A stretch of 64,000 nucleotides of DNA from Streptomyces sp. NBC_00569 (GTDB lineage: Bacteria > Actinomycetota > Actinomycetes > Streptomycetales > Streptomycetaceae): positions 2,294,001-2,358,000 of the forward strand of contig NZ_CP107783.1 in assembly GCF_036345255.1 (NCBI RefSeq), written 5' to 3'. The position numbers were made by a program, and so were the translations under genes. Of the stretch, positions 24,037 through 32,959 are shown piece by piece. The number at the start of each line of letters is the position of its first letter. Positions within the stretch are counted from its first letter, which is position 1. The notes beneath the pieces were generated by a model. The model was not told the DNA's origin and did no database searches. It saw only the letters and a program-made list of their open reading frames with translations.

Positions 24037-26844
24037 GTGGCACCTCCTCCGACACCCAACACGCATCAGATCCTCAGCTGTGACACTGCAGAGGAGCAGA
24101 CCGTGTACGCGAGGACCGTGGCGGCGAGTCTTGACTCTCCACGCGTGCGGCGGCATTTTGACGCCCGGCCCGGTGTCACCGCAGATGCGGTGCGTGCGGA
24201 GATGTCGTCGCCGAGTACAGTCGGGCGCGCCTTGGGACAGGTGAGGGGCAGCCTTGTTGGCTACCGGCGCGCTGTAGACGGGCTCGCGCGGACTCGCACC
24301 GAGCGGGCAAGGGCCCGGTCAACAGTGGGTATTGACGTTCGGTCAGTGCTGGTTTACCCCTCGGTGTCCGCCGCCGTCTTTATCTTCATCTATACGCAGT
24401 CGTCGGGCCTCTCGCTCTGGGCCGAACTAGCGGCGTTTGTCGGGGCAGGCGCGTTGGCTTGCGCACCCACATTCCTAGCCATCAGCGACTCCAGATCGAG
24501 GCAGAACCTCAAGAACCAGCTGCTCCTGGTCGGGTACACGCTGTCCCTGCCCTTTGATCGCTTCGACGTACGCAGGGCAGCAAAGAGCTGGGAACGCGAC
24601 CTCCGCGATTACGGAACACCTCGAGCAGCCATCCAGGTGATTGAGCAGCTGATGGGGGCAGATCCTCACTCAGTGCTCCTTCCCGGGGACTTTGCGGGAC
24701 TGCGGTCGGCGACCGACGCGAGGTGGGTGGTGACTGGCGAAGCGTCACGCCAACTGGAGCGCAAGTTGGCCGCTCTCGAGGACGGGACCATTGCAGTATG
24801 CGGACCGCGTGGGGTTGGGAAGACCACGGTGCTGCAAGCCGCCGCCAGGAGTGCTGACGTCTTCAGCGTCACCGTGCGTGTCCCGGCTGCCTATACGCCT
24901 TACGACCTTGTGCTCGCCACATTCACCAAGCTCTGTGAGCGGTTCATGGCGCGTGAGGATGTCGAGGTACCGCAGCTGACCCGGTTATCCGGATTCGTGC
25001 GTACCCGTCAGCATGTACGGCGAGTGTTCCGGGGCATTCGGCGCAGCCTGTTCTTCGGTATCCCTGCGATCGCACTGATCACCCTCGGTACAGCCAAGAC
25101 CGTAAGAACTCTGTGGGACAGGCACAGAGAGGGCGTGCAGTCTTGGGCAGGAACCACAGGCCGCTGGATTACGGAGCACACCGAAGACATCTGGCAGGGG
25201 CGAAGTGTCGGCGCGGGCCTTGCTGTCACAGCAGCCGGGCTTGTGTTCTGGAGACTGGGGAAGTCCGACCGATGGCGGCGCAGATTGCTTCGCTGGCCCG
25301 GAGTGACCCTTCGCCTGGCTGCGGCATGCCTGATCCTAGGGCCCATCGTGAGCCTTCCCTTTGATGCTGACGTCAGGCGCCACTTCTTGGACGCTCTGGA
25401 CCTTCACGCGAAGGGCCTGGGAGTGACCTTCCTCCTGCTTGTAATGATCTTCATTTCTCTGGGCGCGTACATCCTTGGAGAGACAACCCACCGTCACGTG
25501 CTCGCTCCACTCTGGAAGGTAGCTAGTGCCCTGCTGCTGGCCCTCGCCCTCTGGATCTTCCTGCGCATCGCCGTCATCCGAGGCATCCTCCTGGACCCCG
25601 ACAACTCGGCACGAGTTGCATACGCTGTCGCAGGGATGCTCCTGCTCAAGGTCGGCTCCCTGAGGGTTCGATCAGAAGAACCCGAGCTGGTTACCAAATG
25701 CCGTGATCATCTGATCCAGCTCAGAACCACGCAGTCCACGTCGGCAGCTCTCAACGTCGGCGCCTCAGGGCCAGCAACCATCGGCAGCACCCACACCTCG
25801 TCGCTCGCCAGCATTCCCCCGAACTTCCCGCAGCTTGTAGAGGACCTTCGCGCAAGGCTCGCCGACGTCGCGAAACACGTTAAGAAGCAGGGGGGCCGAA
25901 CCATCATCTGCATCGACGAACTCGATCGTCTGGGGTCAGACAAGCAAGCCCTCGCGTTCCTCAGCGAAATCAAGGCGATCCTTGGCGTACCCAGCGTGCA
26001 CTACCTGATTTCCGTCGCCGAGGACGTCGGTGCAGCCTTCATCCGGCGAGGACTGCCTCACCGTGACGCCACGGACAGCTCCCTCGACGACATCCTGCAC
26101 GTCCAGCCGGGTGACCTCACGCAGTCCCTCAACATCATGGATGAGCGCGCACGAGACTTTCCGAAGCCATACGTGTTCCTCGCCCATGCCCTGTCGGGCG
26201 GCCTCCCCCGCGACCTGATTCGATACGGGCGCCGCATGCTGGAGATGCACAGCGAAATCGCGTCCGGCCAGCAAGCTTCAGCCGTTGAGCTGACTGAGAT
26301 TTCGCGACGTCTCATCGTTGAAGAACTCAGCGACACGCTTGGCGGGTTCCGGACGCTGCTTGCCAAGCAGCAGTGGACGCATCAGAACGCGACCTGGCTG
26401 TCCGGGTACCGCGTCGTCATGGACCAGCTACGCACGGCCTGCCCACACAGCACCACGGAACTCGTGGCATCCCTGGAGTACGTGGCCGCCTCCGGGGTCG
26501 CTCCGGCCACAGGACCTGTGGCCTCCCTGCCCGAGGCTGCTCAGCAACTGATCACAGAGGCCTCCGCGTACACGTACTACGTGCTGACTCTGTTCCAGAT
26601 CTTCCACCCCGAGGACTTCGAGGACCGGCGCACGAGGGCAAGCACTACCCCTGCTGGCAGGCCTCAGTTCCTCGCAGAAGCCAGGCTCGAGCTAGCCGTG
26701 TCTCCACACACCGCACGCCCAATGATTGATTCCGCACGTGCAGCCTGGCACCTACGTCCCCTCACGAGCACCCTGCTGCCAGCTGTCATTCCGGCACCTC
26801 GGCCCCAGCCCTGCACGTCAGCATCTTGTCGTCGACTCGTCTGA
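24037..26844 (+). CDS. Membrane-embedded KAP-type P-loop NTPase
   Basis: 935 residues from GTG with GGAAAGGA seven bases upstream. Two membrane spans lie at about 103-147. The Walker A motif is GPRGVGKTT (K262) and the Walker B motif is TIICIDELDRLG (D627, E628). Between them sit several further spans (about 335-355, 395-415, 430-450, 470-490, 500-520). Interruption of the NTPase by membrane helices is the KAP family trait. Kinase-like conserved patches follow Walker B (FLSEIKAILG, YLISVAEDVGAAF, LPRDLIRYGRRM). KAP NTPases occur in phage-defence and membrane-signalling settings. No obvious effector is fused. It stands alone within the island next to the integrase. Confidence 0.8.
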   Translation: MAPPPTPNTHQILSCDTAEEQTVYARTVAASLDSPRVRRHFDARPGVTADAVRAEMSSPSTVGRALGQVRGSLVGYRRAVDGLARTRTERARARSTVGIDVRSVLVYPSVSAAVFIFIYTQSSGLSLWAELAAFVGAGALACAPTFLAISDSRSRQNLKNQLLLVGYTLSLPFDRFDVRRAAKSWERDLRDYGTPRAAIQVIEQLMGADPHSVLLPGDFAGLRSATDARWVVTGEASRQLERKLAALEDGTIAVCGPRGVGKTTVLQAAARSADVFSVTVRVPAAYTPYDLVLATFTKLCERFMAREDVEVPQLTRLSGFVRTRQHVRRVFRGIRRSLFFGIPAIALITLGTAKTVRTLWDRHREGVQSWAGTTGRWITEHTEDIWQGRSVGAGLAVTAAGLVFWRLGKSDRWRRRLLRWPGVTLRLAAACLILGPIVSLPFDADVRRHFLDALDLHAKGLGVTFLLLVMIFISLGAYILGETTHRHVLAPLWKVASALLLALALWIFLRIAVIRGILLDPDNSARVAYAVAGMLLLKVGSLRVRSEEPELVTKCRDHLIQLRTTQSTSAALNVGASGPATIGSTHTSSLASIPPNFPQLVEDLRARLADVAKHVKKQGGRTIICIDELDRLGSDKQALAFLSEIKAILGVPSVHYLISVAEDVGAAFIRRGLPHRDATDSSLDDILHVQPGDLTQSLNIMDERARDFPKPYVFLAHALSGGLPRDLIRYGRRMLEMHSEIASGQQASAVELTEISRRLIVEELSDTLGGFRTLLAKQQWTHQNATWLSGYRVVMDQLRTACPHSTTELVASLEYVAASGVAPATGPVASLPEAAQQLITEASAYTYYVLTLFQIFHPEDFEDRRTRASTTPAGRPQFLAEARLELAVSPHTARPMIDSARAAWHLRPLTSTLLPAVIPAPRPQPCTSASCRRLV

Positions 26845-27105
26845 CTTGCGATGAGGAAGGTGGCTGCGACTCGCCGGAGTTGAATCACTCTGGGGCGACC
26901 AAGAACCGGAAGCCCGATTCATGGACTGACGCGTGCGAAGCGTGAGTGAGGGCTGATCGAAACGAGGTGCTTTCCGACCGACCCGCTTTGTTGGTACCCG
27001 CGGGGCGCAGCAACGCTGCCCGATACGTCCTCCGCGCGGGGCACGGGCGCTGACTGGCCTTCGGAACTATCGAGGGTCGCGCCGCCAACTGCGGGGCCGG
27101 CGTCG
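26845..27105. other. Intergenic stretch upstream of the integrase
   Basis: No coding sequence recognised. It is followed by the palindrome at 27106-27125. Confidence 0.4.
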
Positions 27106-27125
27106 TTGTTGTCCGCGGACAACAA
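27106..27125. promoter_or_regulatory. 20-bp perfect palindrome, candidate integrase operator
   Basis: ttgttgtccgcggacaacaa is fully self-complementary and centred about 46 bases upstream of the integrase start. Size and symmetry suit a dimeric repressor controlling integration. No cognate repressor is recognisable nearby. Confidence 0.5.
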
Positions 27126-27161
27126 GTCCGCGGTTCCGCTGCAGACCAACGCGATTGCGAC

Positions 27162-28664
27162 GTGTATATCTCAACGGAGCTTGACCAGTCTCACCGAAGC
27201 TTGATCGCGACGCGGTGGGGCCGGTCCAAGGGGAAGCCGGAGCCATGCCGCGTTGTGCGGTCCGCCTTGTGTGCGCACTGTCCACATCTGGTCACGGACA
27301 GCGATCACGGGACGTGGACCTTCGCCGTCGACACCCCCAACCCGGATCACCGTCGCACGACCATCCGCCGCGGCGGATTCCCAAGCCAGGACAGCGCCGA
27401 GACTGCGCTGCTCAGATTCCTCGATGGTGAGGCGGGCGGGTTCGACGCCGACCCCAACCAGACCGTCACCGACTACCTCAACGCCTGGCTCACCGCGAAA
27501 GCCCTGGTGCTCAAGCCGACCACCATGGCCCGCTACCGGGACTACGTGCGCAACGACCTCATCCCCGGCTTCGGCACCCTCAAGCTCGACCAGCTCGGGC
27601 ACCGGCACATCGCCGCCTTCGCCACCAGCCAGCTCGCCGCCGGCCGCGGCAAGGTCACTCTCTCCCGGTGTCTGGCCACCCTCTCCAGCGCCCTCGGCGA
27701 CGCGGTCCGCCAACACCGCCTCGCCCACAACCCCGCCAGCCCACCCGTCCCGCGCCGATCGCCCTCACCGGAGCGGCGGATCTGGACACCAGAACAGGCC
27801 GCACGCTTCCTCTCCTACTGCCACCAGGCCGACCCCGACATGGCCGACCTGTTCGAATTCCTCATAGGCACCGGCACGCGCAAGGGCGAAGCCCTCGGCC
27901 TCCACTGGGACGACGTCCACCTCGACCAGGGCGTCCTCTACGTACGCTGCACACTCTCCGCCATCGACAACAACCGCCTCGTCCTCACCACACCCAAGAC
28001 CCGAGCAAGCCGCAACTGGGTCGCCATCTCACCCCGCGTCGCCACCGCACTCCGCCACCGGGCACCAACCGCTCCCCATACCCGGAGCAACCCCGCCGAC
28101 CCATTCGCCGGGCTCGTCATCTGCCGGCCCGACAGCCGCCCACTCGGACCACAACTCGTGCTCGACCGTCTCCACCGCCTGTCCGACGAAGCCGGCGTCC
28201 CCAGAATCACTGTTCACGACCTGCGACACCTGGCCGCCACCATCACCATCACCGCAGGCGTACCGCTCACCGTGGTCTCCAAGACCCTGCGGCACTCCAC
28301 CCTGTCGACCACCGCGAACCTCTACAGCCACCTCACCCAGCAGGCCGCACGCGAAGCCGTCGACACCATCGACCGCACCCTCACCCAAGCCGAGACCACC
28401 GGTCTTTCAACAGACCGACCGACGTGGCCGCGACCACCACGCGACCAGAACCACAGTCTCCGCAAGGCCCTCCGACGACTGCGTAACCCCGCCCCGCCCG
28501 CCTTCAGCACCACGGCCAGCCAGTCCCGAGGACAACGTGCGACCGCACTGCGACCACCACGCCCCGGAACGCACGAAAGGCCGCCCTCTCGATCACGAGA
28601 GAACGGCCTCCGACCTGCGACAACACAAGTCGGGACGACAGGATTTGAACCTGCGACCCCTTGA
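27162..28664 (+). CDS. Site-specific tyrosine integrase
   Basis: About 500 residues. N-terminal arm-type DNA-binding part (HCPHLVTDSDHGTWTFAVD...RTTIRRGGFPSQDSAE), SAM-like core-binding domain (TVTDYLNAWLTAKALVLKPTTMARYRDYV), then the catalytic domain with R (GTRKGEALGLHWDDV), HDLRH, and LRHSTLSTTANLYSHLT carrying the last His and the Tyr. The GTG at 27162 is only the longest option; the true start is uncertain because the first 30 residues are atypical. The frame runs through the att core, so its tail (VGTTGFEPATP) is encoded by tRNA sequence. It should catalyse integration at tRNA-Pro. Confidence 0.9.
   Translation: MYISTELDQSHRSLIATRWGRSKGKPEPCRVVRSALCAHCPHLVTDSDHGTWTFAVDTPNPDHRRTTIRRGGFPSQDSAETALLRFLDGEAGGFDADPNQTVTDYLNAWLTAKALVLKPTTMARYRDYVRNDLIPGFGTLKLDQLGHRHIAAFATSQLAAGRGKVTLSRCLATLSSALGDAVRQHRLAHNPASPPVPRRSPSPERRIWTPEQAARFLSYCHQADPDMADLFEFLIGTGTRKGEALGLHWDDVHLDQGVLYVRCTLSAIDNNRLVLTTPKTRASRNWVAISPRVATALRHRAPTAPHTRSNPADPFAGLVICRPDSRPLGPQLVLDRLHRLSDEAGVPRITVHDLRHLAATITITAGVPLTVVSKTLRHSTLSTTANLYSHLTQQAAREAVDTIDRTLTQAETTGLSTDRPTWPRPPRDQNHSLRKALRRLRNPAPPAFSTTASQSRGQRATALRPPRPGTHERPPSRSRENGLRPATTQVGTTGFEPATP
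28579..28608 (+). terminator. Hairpin near the integrase 3' end
   Basis: Stem ggccg...cggcc and ctctcg/cgagag around ATCA. It corresponds to the hairpin at 6574-6601 with different stem bases, which supports a conserved structure. It lies inside the last codons of the integrase frame. Confidence 0.5.
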
Positions 28665-28670
28665 CCCCCA
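28630..28670. repeat. Right att-like repeat: tRNA-Pro(GGG) 3' half
   Basis: Identical to 6633-6673. Two further bases (ag, 28671-28672) extend the match to a tRNA-Pro anticodon loop CTGGGGG on the minus strand, after which tRNA similarity stops. The anticodon-stem 5' strand and D-arm are not present, so this is not an intact tRNA gene. Confidence 0.85.
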
Positions 28671-28974
28671 GGCGCGGGCACGGGCTATGCGCAACTACAG
28701 ACCTGGAACGCCCAGTTCAAGGCTGTGACATGATCCCACTGCCGCTCCCGACCGGACGCGTACGTCGTGGACGCCAATTCACGTCCCTGGCAATCCAGTT
28801 GCCTACACCACCCAGCTCCCATGGCGCACACTCACGTCAACTTCGAACCCTCAGCCACCCTTACATGCCGCTCGTGGCAATCACGCCCTCGTAACGGGGG
28901 CTGGCTCCTTCTCGGCTCTCAGGACTCCGCCGCAGCGGGCTTGACCCCTGTGGTCATGAAGCTGGACGACTGAG
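28671..28974. other. Intergenic stretch right of the right att-like site
   Basis: No gene recognised; relatively low GC. It separates the putative island from the minus-strand methyltransferase. Confidence 0.4.
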
Positions 28975-29586
28975 TCAGGGGCCGGCCCTATGAATACTGA
29001 CGGTGTAGCCACCGCCGTCGTAGGCGTCAGCGTCCCAGGTCGCAAAGCGGTCGACGAGGGCGAGACCCGCCGCAGCGCAACTCGCGTCGTACTCCGGCAG
29101 CGTGATACCGGGCGGCACGGGCAGGTGGGCTGCGTCCAGGCCGAAACCCGCGACCAACAGGCCGCCCGGACGCAGGGCCCCGGCCAGGCGCTCGACCACC
29201 GCGCCCTCGGTCCCGGCGGCCAGCAGCGGGAAGACATTGCCGGCAGCAACGACGAGGTCAAAGTCCGCGGCGATGCCGAGCCCGGCCGGATCGAACTCGG
29301 CGAGATCGGCCCGGAACCACGGCAGCTGAGGTCCGTGAGCCCGCGCCACGTCCAGCATCGAGGCATCGAGGTCGACCCCGACGCAGTCGTACCCCAGCTC
29401 CGCCAGCCGGATCGCAATCCGTCCGGTACCGCACCCGGCGTCAAGCACCCGCGCCCCAGCGGGCACCAGGGCCGCACAGAAACGCGCCTCACCATGCACA
29501 TCTTTGCCGTTGCGGGCCAGCGCAGCAAAGCGCGCGGCGTACTCGTGTCCGGATGTGCCACCGGTCAGTTCCTGCCAACGACTCAT
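28975..29586 (-). CDS. Class I SAM-dependent methyltransferase
   Basis: About 203 residues. Motif I is VLDAGCGTGRIAIRLAELG, the acidic end of strand 2 is VGVDLDASML, motif II-like is DFDLVVAAGNVFPLL, and motif III is LRPGGLLVAGFGLD. ATG at 29586 (MSRWQELTGGTSGHEYAARF) is chosen because that is how such small methyltransferases begin; the open frame upstream runs into a transposase fragment. The acceptor substrate is unknown. Confidence 0.85.
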   Translation of the reverse strand: MSRWQELTGGTSGHEYAARFAALARNGKDVHGEARFCAALVPAGARVLDAGCGTGRIAIRLAELGYDCVGVDLDASMLDVARAHGPQLPWFRADLAEFDPAGLGIAADFDLVVAAGNVFPLLAAGTEGAVVERLAGALRPGGLLVAGFGLDAAHLPVPPGITLPEYDASCAAAGLALVDRFATWDADAYDGGGYTVSIHRAGP

Positions 29587-29624
29587 GAGATCGACTATAG
29601 GCCGCCCTCCAACTCCCGGTGCCT

Positions 29625-29845
29625 TCACTCCTCCTCGCGCTGCTGCCAGGTCGGGCCGGAGCGTTGCGTGGCGGGGTCGATGCCGGCTGCGTGGAGGATC
29701 TCCCAGACTGTGGACGGGATGATCGGGTAGCCGAGGCGGGCGAGTTCGCCCTGTATCCGGCGGTGGCCCCAGGTGCTGTTCTCTCGGGTCAGGCGCAGGA
29801 CGAGGGCTCGGATGGAGCGGACGGTGCGGGGGCGCTCGGACTGCT
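29625..29845 (-). pseudogene. rve-type transposase fragment
   Basis: The minus frame reads RPRTVRSIRALVLRLTRENSTWGHRRIQGELARLGYPII, then PSTVWEILHAAGIDPATQR, and stops soon after. It is the HTH-to-linker part only. It resembles the copy at the right window edge (63.9 kb) more than the other transposases here. Confidence 0.75.
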
Positions 29846-30123
29846 TGTTGCAGAGAGTTGTGCCTGCGAAGTCCCATGTCCGGTCGACATGTTTCGCAAT
29901 GTGCCGACAGCCGTCTGCACCTCGTCTCGTTCTGGCGATTACTGCGTGACCTGTGCGTGCCGGTCGCGTTCATCGGCAGTGCAAAAGATCATCACGTGTG
30001 GCCGCTGGATCTGCTGTGCTCCGGAGACCGGCATTCTCGGTAGCGTGACCATCTGCTGCATGGACTGTCCATGTGTCCGGCTGATCCGTGCGACGGCTTC
30101 CGACGGAGAGTGATGAGGCGGCA

Positions 30124-30531
30124 ATGAGTGAACTGACGAAGCCCGAGGTCGACGTTCCGGAGGGTGACGCTCCTACCGAGCTGACCATCCGGGACCTGGT
30201 CGTCGGGGACGGAGCTGAGGTGAAGCCGGGCATGGTGGTCAGGGTCCACTACGTCGGGGTGACCTTCGAGTCCGGGAAGGAGTTCGATGCCTCCTGGGAC
30301 CGGGGCCAGCCGTTCAAGTTCGCCCTGGGCAGTGGCAAGGTCATCAAGGGCTGGGACCGGGGGGTGAGGGGGATGAAGGTCGGCGGTCGGCGCGAGATCA
30401 TCGTTCCCCCGCGTCTCGGCTACGGCAATCAGTCGCCCTCGCCCTTGATCCCGGCGGGCTCGACCCTGGTCTTCGTGGTGGACCTGCTGGACTCGTATTC
30501 CAGCACAACCGGGTGGAGCAGCGCCTGGTGA
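30124..30531 (+). CDS. FKBP-type peptidyl-prolyl isomerase
   Basis: 135 residues. Complete FKBP domain: VVRVHYVGVTFESGKEFDASWDRGQP, FALGSGKVIKGWDRGVRGMKVGGRREIIVPPRLGYG and IPAGSTLVFVVDLLD. The active-site aromatic and acidic positions (Y, F, D, W) are present. It has no signal peptide and so is cytoplasmic. ATG at 30124 has GAGG five bases upstream. The last ~13 residues after VVDLLD do not look like family sequence and are probably read-through into the adjoining IS debris. Confidence 0.9.
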   Translation: MSELTKPEVDVPEGDAPTELTIRDLVVGDGAEVKPGMVVRVHYVGVTFESGKEFDASWDRGQPFKFALGSGKVIKGWDRGVRGMKVGGRREIIVPPRLGYGNQSPSPLIPAGSTLVFVVDLLDSYSSTTGWSSAW

Positions 30532-30599
30532 CCGGCTGGGAGTGCGTCCGGTCCCGGCGGACGGGCGCTCGCGGTACTCCGCCATGACCAGCGGCTTCT

Positions 30600-31232
30600 C
30601 GACATGGCCAGCGGCAACGGTGTCTCCCCGGCCACGGTGCGCCGCTGGGTGCTGGAGGTGTGCACGCTGCTCGCCGCCCGGCCGAGCGCCCGGATCGGGC
30701 GCTGAAGAGAATCGTCCGAAAGGGTGGGGAGGTGGTGCTGCTGGACGGCACCCTTATCCGCAACCCGGCGCCGCACCGGAGCGGCCAACCAGCGCAACTA
30801 CTCCGGCAAACACAAGGCCCACGGCCTGCTGTTCCTGGCCCTCACCTATGAGAAGGGCCGCCGACTGGTGTGGATCTCCGCCGCACGGCCCGGCCGGTCC
30901 TCGGAGATCACCACCGCCCGCCACAACAAGCTCATCGAACACCTGCGGGTGGCGTGCCTCGGCGCGCTCGGCGACCTCGGCTTCATAGGCCGGGACGACG
31001 ACCCGGACAACCCGGTGCTCATCACCGGCTACAAGGCCGCCCGCACCAAGCCGCTGACCAGCGCGAAGAACGAAGTCAACAAGCTGATCGCGTGGGAAAG
31101 GGCCGTCTGCGAGCACGCCTCCTCCCACCGGAAAAGCTGGCGAATCCTCACAAGCTCCGCCTCGACACCCGCCACGCCACCACGCTGCTGCGGGCGCTGC
31201 TCGTACTCACGAACCACGAAGTCGCCCGCTGA
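30600..31232 (+). pseudogene. IS5-type DDE transposase remnant (DDE_Tnp_4-like)
   Basis: Three frames must be joined: GNGVSPATVRRWVLEV and EVVLLDGTLIR (first Asp), then NQRNYSGKHKAHGLLFLALTYEKGRRLVWISAARPGRSSE, ending LRLDTRHATTLLRALLVLTNHEVAR. Shifts occur near 30770 and 31115. It is dead. The D-G-T and Y-S-G-K-H-K motifs are the same as in the element at 61.3-62.2 kb. Confidence 0.75.
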
Positions 31233-31302
31233 CAGACGATTCAGCATCGACACTCGCCCACGACCAGCGCGAGTACCCAATCACCCACCCATTCCAGCCT
31301 CC

Positions 31303-31335
31303 AGACCAGCAACTTCAAGATTAACGATCTTCAAT
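31303..31335 (+). repeat. IS-end-like repeat, copy 1
   Basis: gaccagcaacttcaagat followed by taacgatcttcaatg. A near-identical copy lies at 32475-32507 on the same strand. The weaker similarity extends upstream (gatca/ccagcgcgagtaccc). The two copies flank the SDR gene. Confidence 0.65.
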
Positions 31336-31415
31336 GGCGAGATCCCCATGCCGGTGCAACGAGCATGGAGTCGGGTTGGTCGCGCGCCGGTCGGCTGCGG
31401 ACCGGTAACGGACCG

Positions 31416-32165
31416 TCAACGCCCTAGCGCTGCGCCCCCGTTCACATGCACGATCTGCGCCGTCATGTACGCCGCTTCAGATGACGCCAAATAGTGCACC
31501 GCGGCGGCGATGTCCGAGGGCCGGCCCGCCTGGCCGGTCAGCGACTGCTTGGTCCGGGCGGTGACGAACTCGGGCGTGGCCCGGTCGCCGAAGAACTCGG
31601 TGTCGGCGACGAAGCCTGGAGCGACCGCGTTCACGGTGATGCCCTGCGGGCCGAGCTTCTGCGCCAGGTCGACGGTGTAGGTGTTGACGGTGGCCTTGGA
31701 GCCGCCGTACGAACCGGGGCCGCGCAGCGCGGCGATAGACGACATCTGGATGATCCGGCCGCCGGGCCGGGTGAGGTGCGGCAGCAGCCCTTCGGTGAGC
31801 AGCACGGCGGTGAGCACGTTGGCCTCGAAGTTGCGGCGGAAGCTGTCCGCGATGCCTTCGAGGGTGCCGTCGTGGGCTGGTGCGACGTTGCCGCCGGCGT
31901 TGGCGACGACCACGTCGACCTGCGCGCCGCCCGCGGTGCAGAACTCCACGGCTCTACGGGCCTGGCCGGGATCGCTCAGATCGGCGGCGACCCAGGAGGC
32001 CGTTCCCGCACCGTGCGCGGCGTCGAGCTCTCCGGCGGCCTTCTCCAGAGGCCCCTCGCGCCGCCCGATGAGGACGACGTGGTCGCCGTCCGCCGCAAAG
32101 ACCTCGGCCACCGCCCGCCCGATCCCCGTACCGCCCCCCGACACCACGACCCTGCGCTGCCCCAC
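31416..32165 (-). CDS. Short-chain dehydrogenase/reductase
   Basis: 249 residues, classical SDR. The NAD(P) motif is VVVSGGGTGIGRAVAEVF, then VVVANAGG, catalytic Ser in IIQMSSIAALRG, YGGSKATVNTYTVDLA (Tyr and Lys; Tyr-x3-Lys spacing), and VNAVAPGFV. The arginine after strand 2 (IGRREG) favours NADP. GTG at 32165 is the start, with a G-rich ribosome site. It lies between two copies of an IS-end-like repeat, so it may have moved as a passenger. Substrate unknown. Confidence 0.9.
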   Translation of the reverse strand: MGQRRVVVSGGGTGIGRAVAEVFAADGDHVVLIGRREGPLEKAAGELDAAHGAGTASWVAADLSDPGQARRAVEFCTAGGAQVDVVVANAGGNVAPAHDGTLEGIADSFRRNFEANVLTAVLLTEGLLPHLTRPGGRIIQMSSIAALRGPGSYGGSKATVNTYTVDLAQKLGPQGITVNAVAPGFVADTEFFGDRATPEFVTARTKQSLTGQAGRPSDIAAAVHYLASSEAAYMTAQIVHVNGGAALGR

Positions 32166-32474
32166 AACCCCACCCCATGTCCTCGTTTATGAATGACGGT
32201 CACATCTCTGCCCGCCGCACGGTACGACCGCGGGTCGTCGGCGTCAACGGGCAGGTGCCGCGGGCTCCTCACCCGGATGACGGAGCCGCGATCCGCTCCC
32301 ACATGCCCAACATCCGCCCCTTCGCCCCAGGTCACCGATCCGGAACGGATCGTAAGAAGCGCCGCACGGCGCGCACAGCAAAACCGCCCGGCCCGAAGCG
32401 ACAGACGATCTACAGCACAGACATCCGCCCGCGATCAGCGCGAGTACCCTGCAGAACAGTCACACCAGCCCCGT
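32166..32474. other. Intergenic stretch upstream of the SDR gene
   Basis: It contains the putative SDR promoter and, in its right half, the extended similarity to the region before 31303. No gene recognised. Confidence 0.4.
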
Positions 32475-32507
32475 GACCAGCAACTTCAAGATGAACGACC
32501 TTCAATG
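32475..32507 (+). repeat. IS-end-like repeat, copy 2
   Basis: gaccagcaacttcaagat followed by gaacgaccttcaatg; near-identical to 31303-31335. Confidence 0.65.
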
Positions 32508-32512
32508 CCTTC

Positions 32513-32756
32513 GTGATTGTGAAGCGAACTGACGTCGAGTCCGGGAAGGACTGGCATGAGCATGTGTGGTTGAAGAATGACTACACCTACCAGTTGGAGT
32601 TCCGGGACGGGAGTGCCGCTGAGCGCTATCAGACTCGGACGATCTCCCAGGCGAGAGTGATCGACGCTCTGAGCTGGGTGGGCTGAGAGCCGCCAGGGCT
32701 GGAAGGACGCCTTCATGCGGAACAACATCGGCGACTGGTTCGAAAACGCCGAATGA
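32513..32756 (+). pseudogene. Small unrecognised gene with a frameshift
   Basis: From GTG 32513 the frame encodes a 57-residue peptide (VIVKRTDVESGKDWHEHVWLKN...ISQARVIDALSWVG) ending at 32686. The next frame continues with similar composition (SRQGWKDAFMRNNIGDWFENAE) to TGA 32754-32756. The charged, Trp-rich sequence looks coding. A one-base shift near 32680 would restore a protein of about 80 residues. No family recognised. Confidence 0.4.
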
Positions 32757-32959
32757 CCCCGTCGCCTGATGCAATAGGGTCAGCGGCGTGCTGAGCTCAG
32801 TCGCGGCGCATGGGGATGACGTCGGGGCTGGCCGCTGGGACGGTGGGTCGCGCGCCTTCGGAGGTCGCCAACAACGCGACGATGGTGATTCGTTTGTCGC
32901 ATGGGGCAGTGGCGGATCGCGGTCGGTGCCAGGGGGCGCTGGTAGAGGTGGCTCGGCGG

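Noticed and set aside
28624-28664. VGTTGFEPATP as a meaningful integrase C-terminus
   Set aside because: These residues are the translation of the tRNA/att core and appear as a tail wherever a frame runs into it.
28630-28672. Intact tRNA-Pro gene
   Set aside because: Only the anticodon loop, variable loop, T-arm and acceptor 3' strand are present; no D-arm or acceptor 5' strand follows on either copy.
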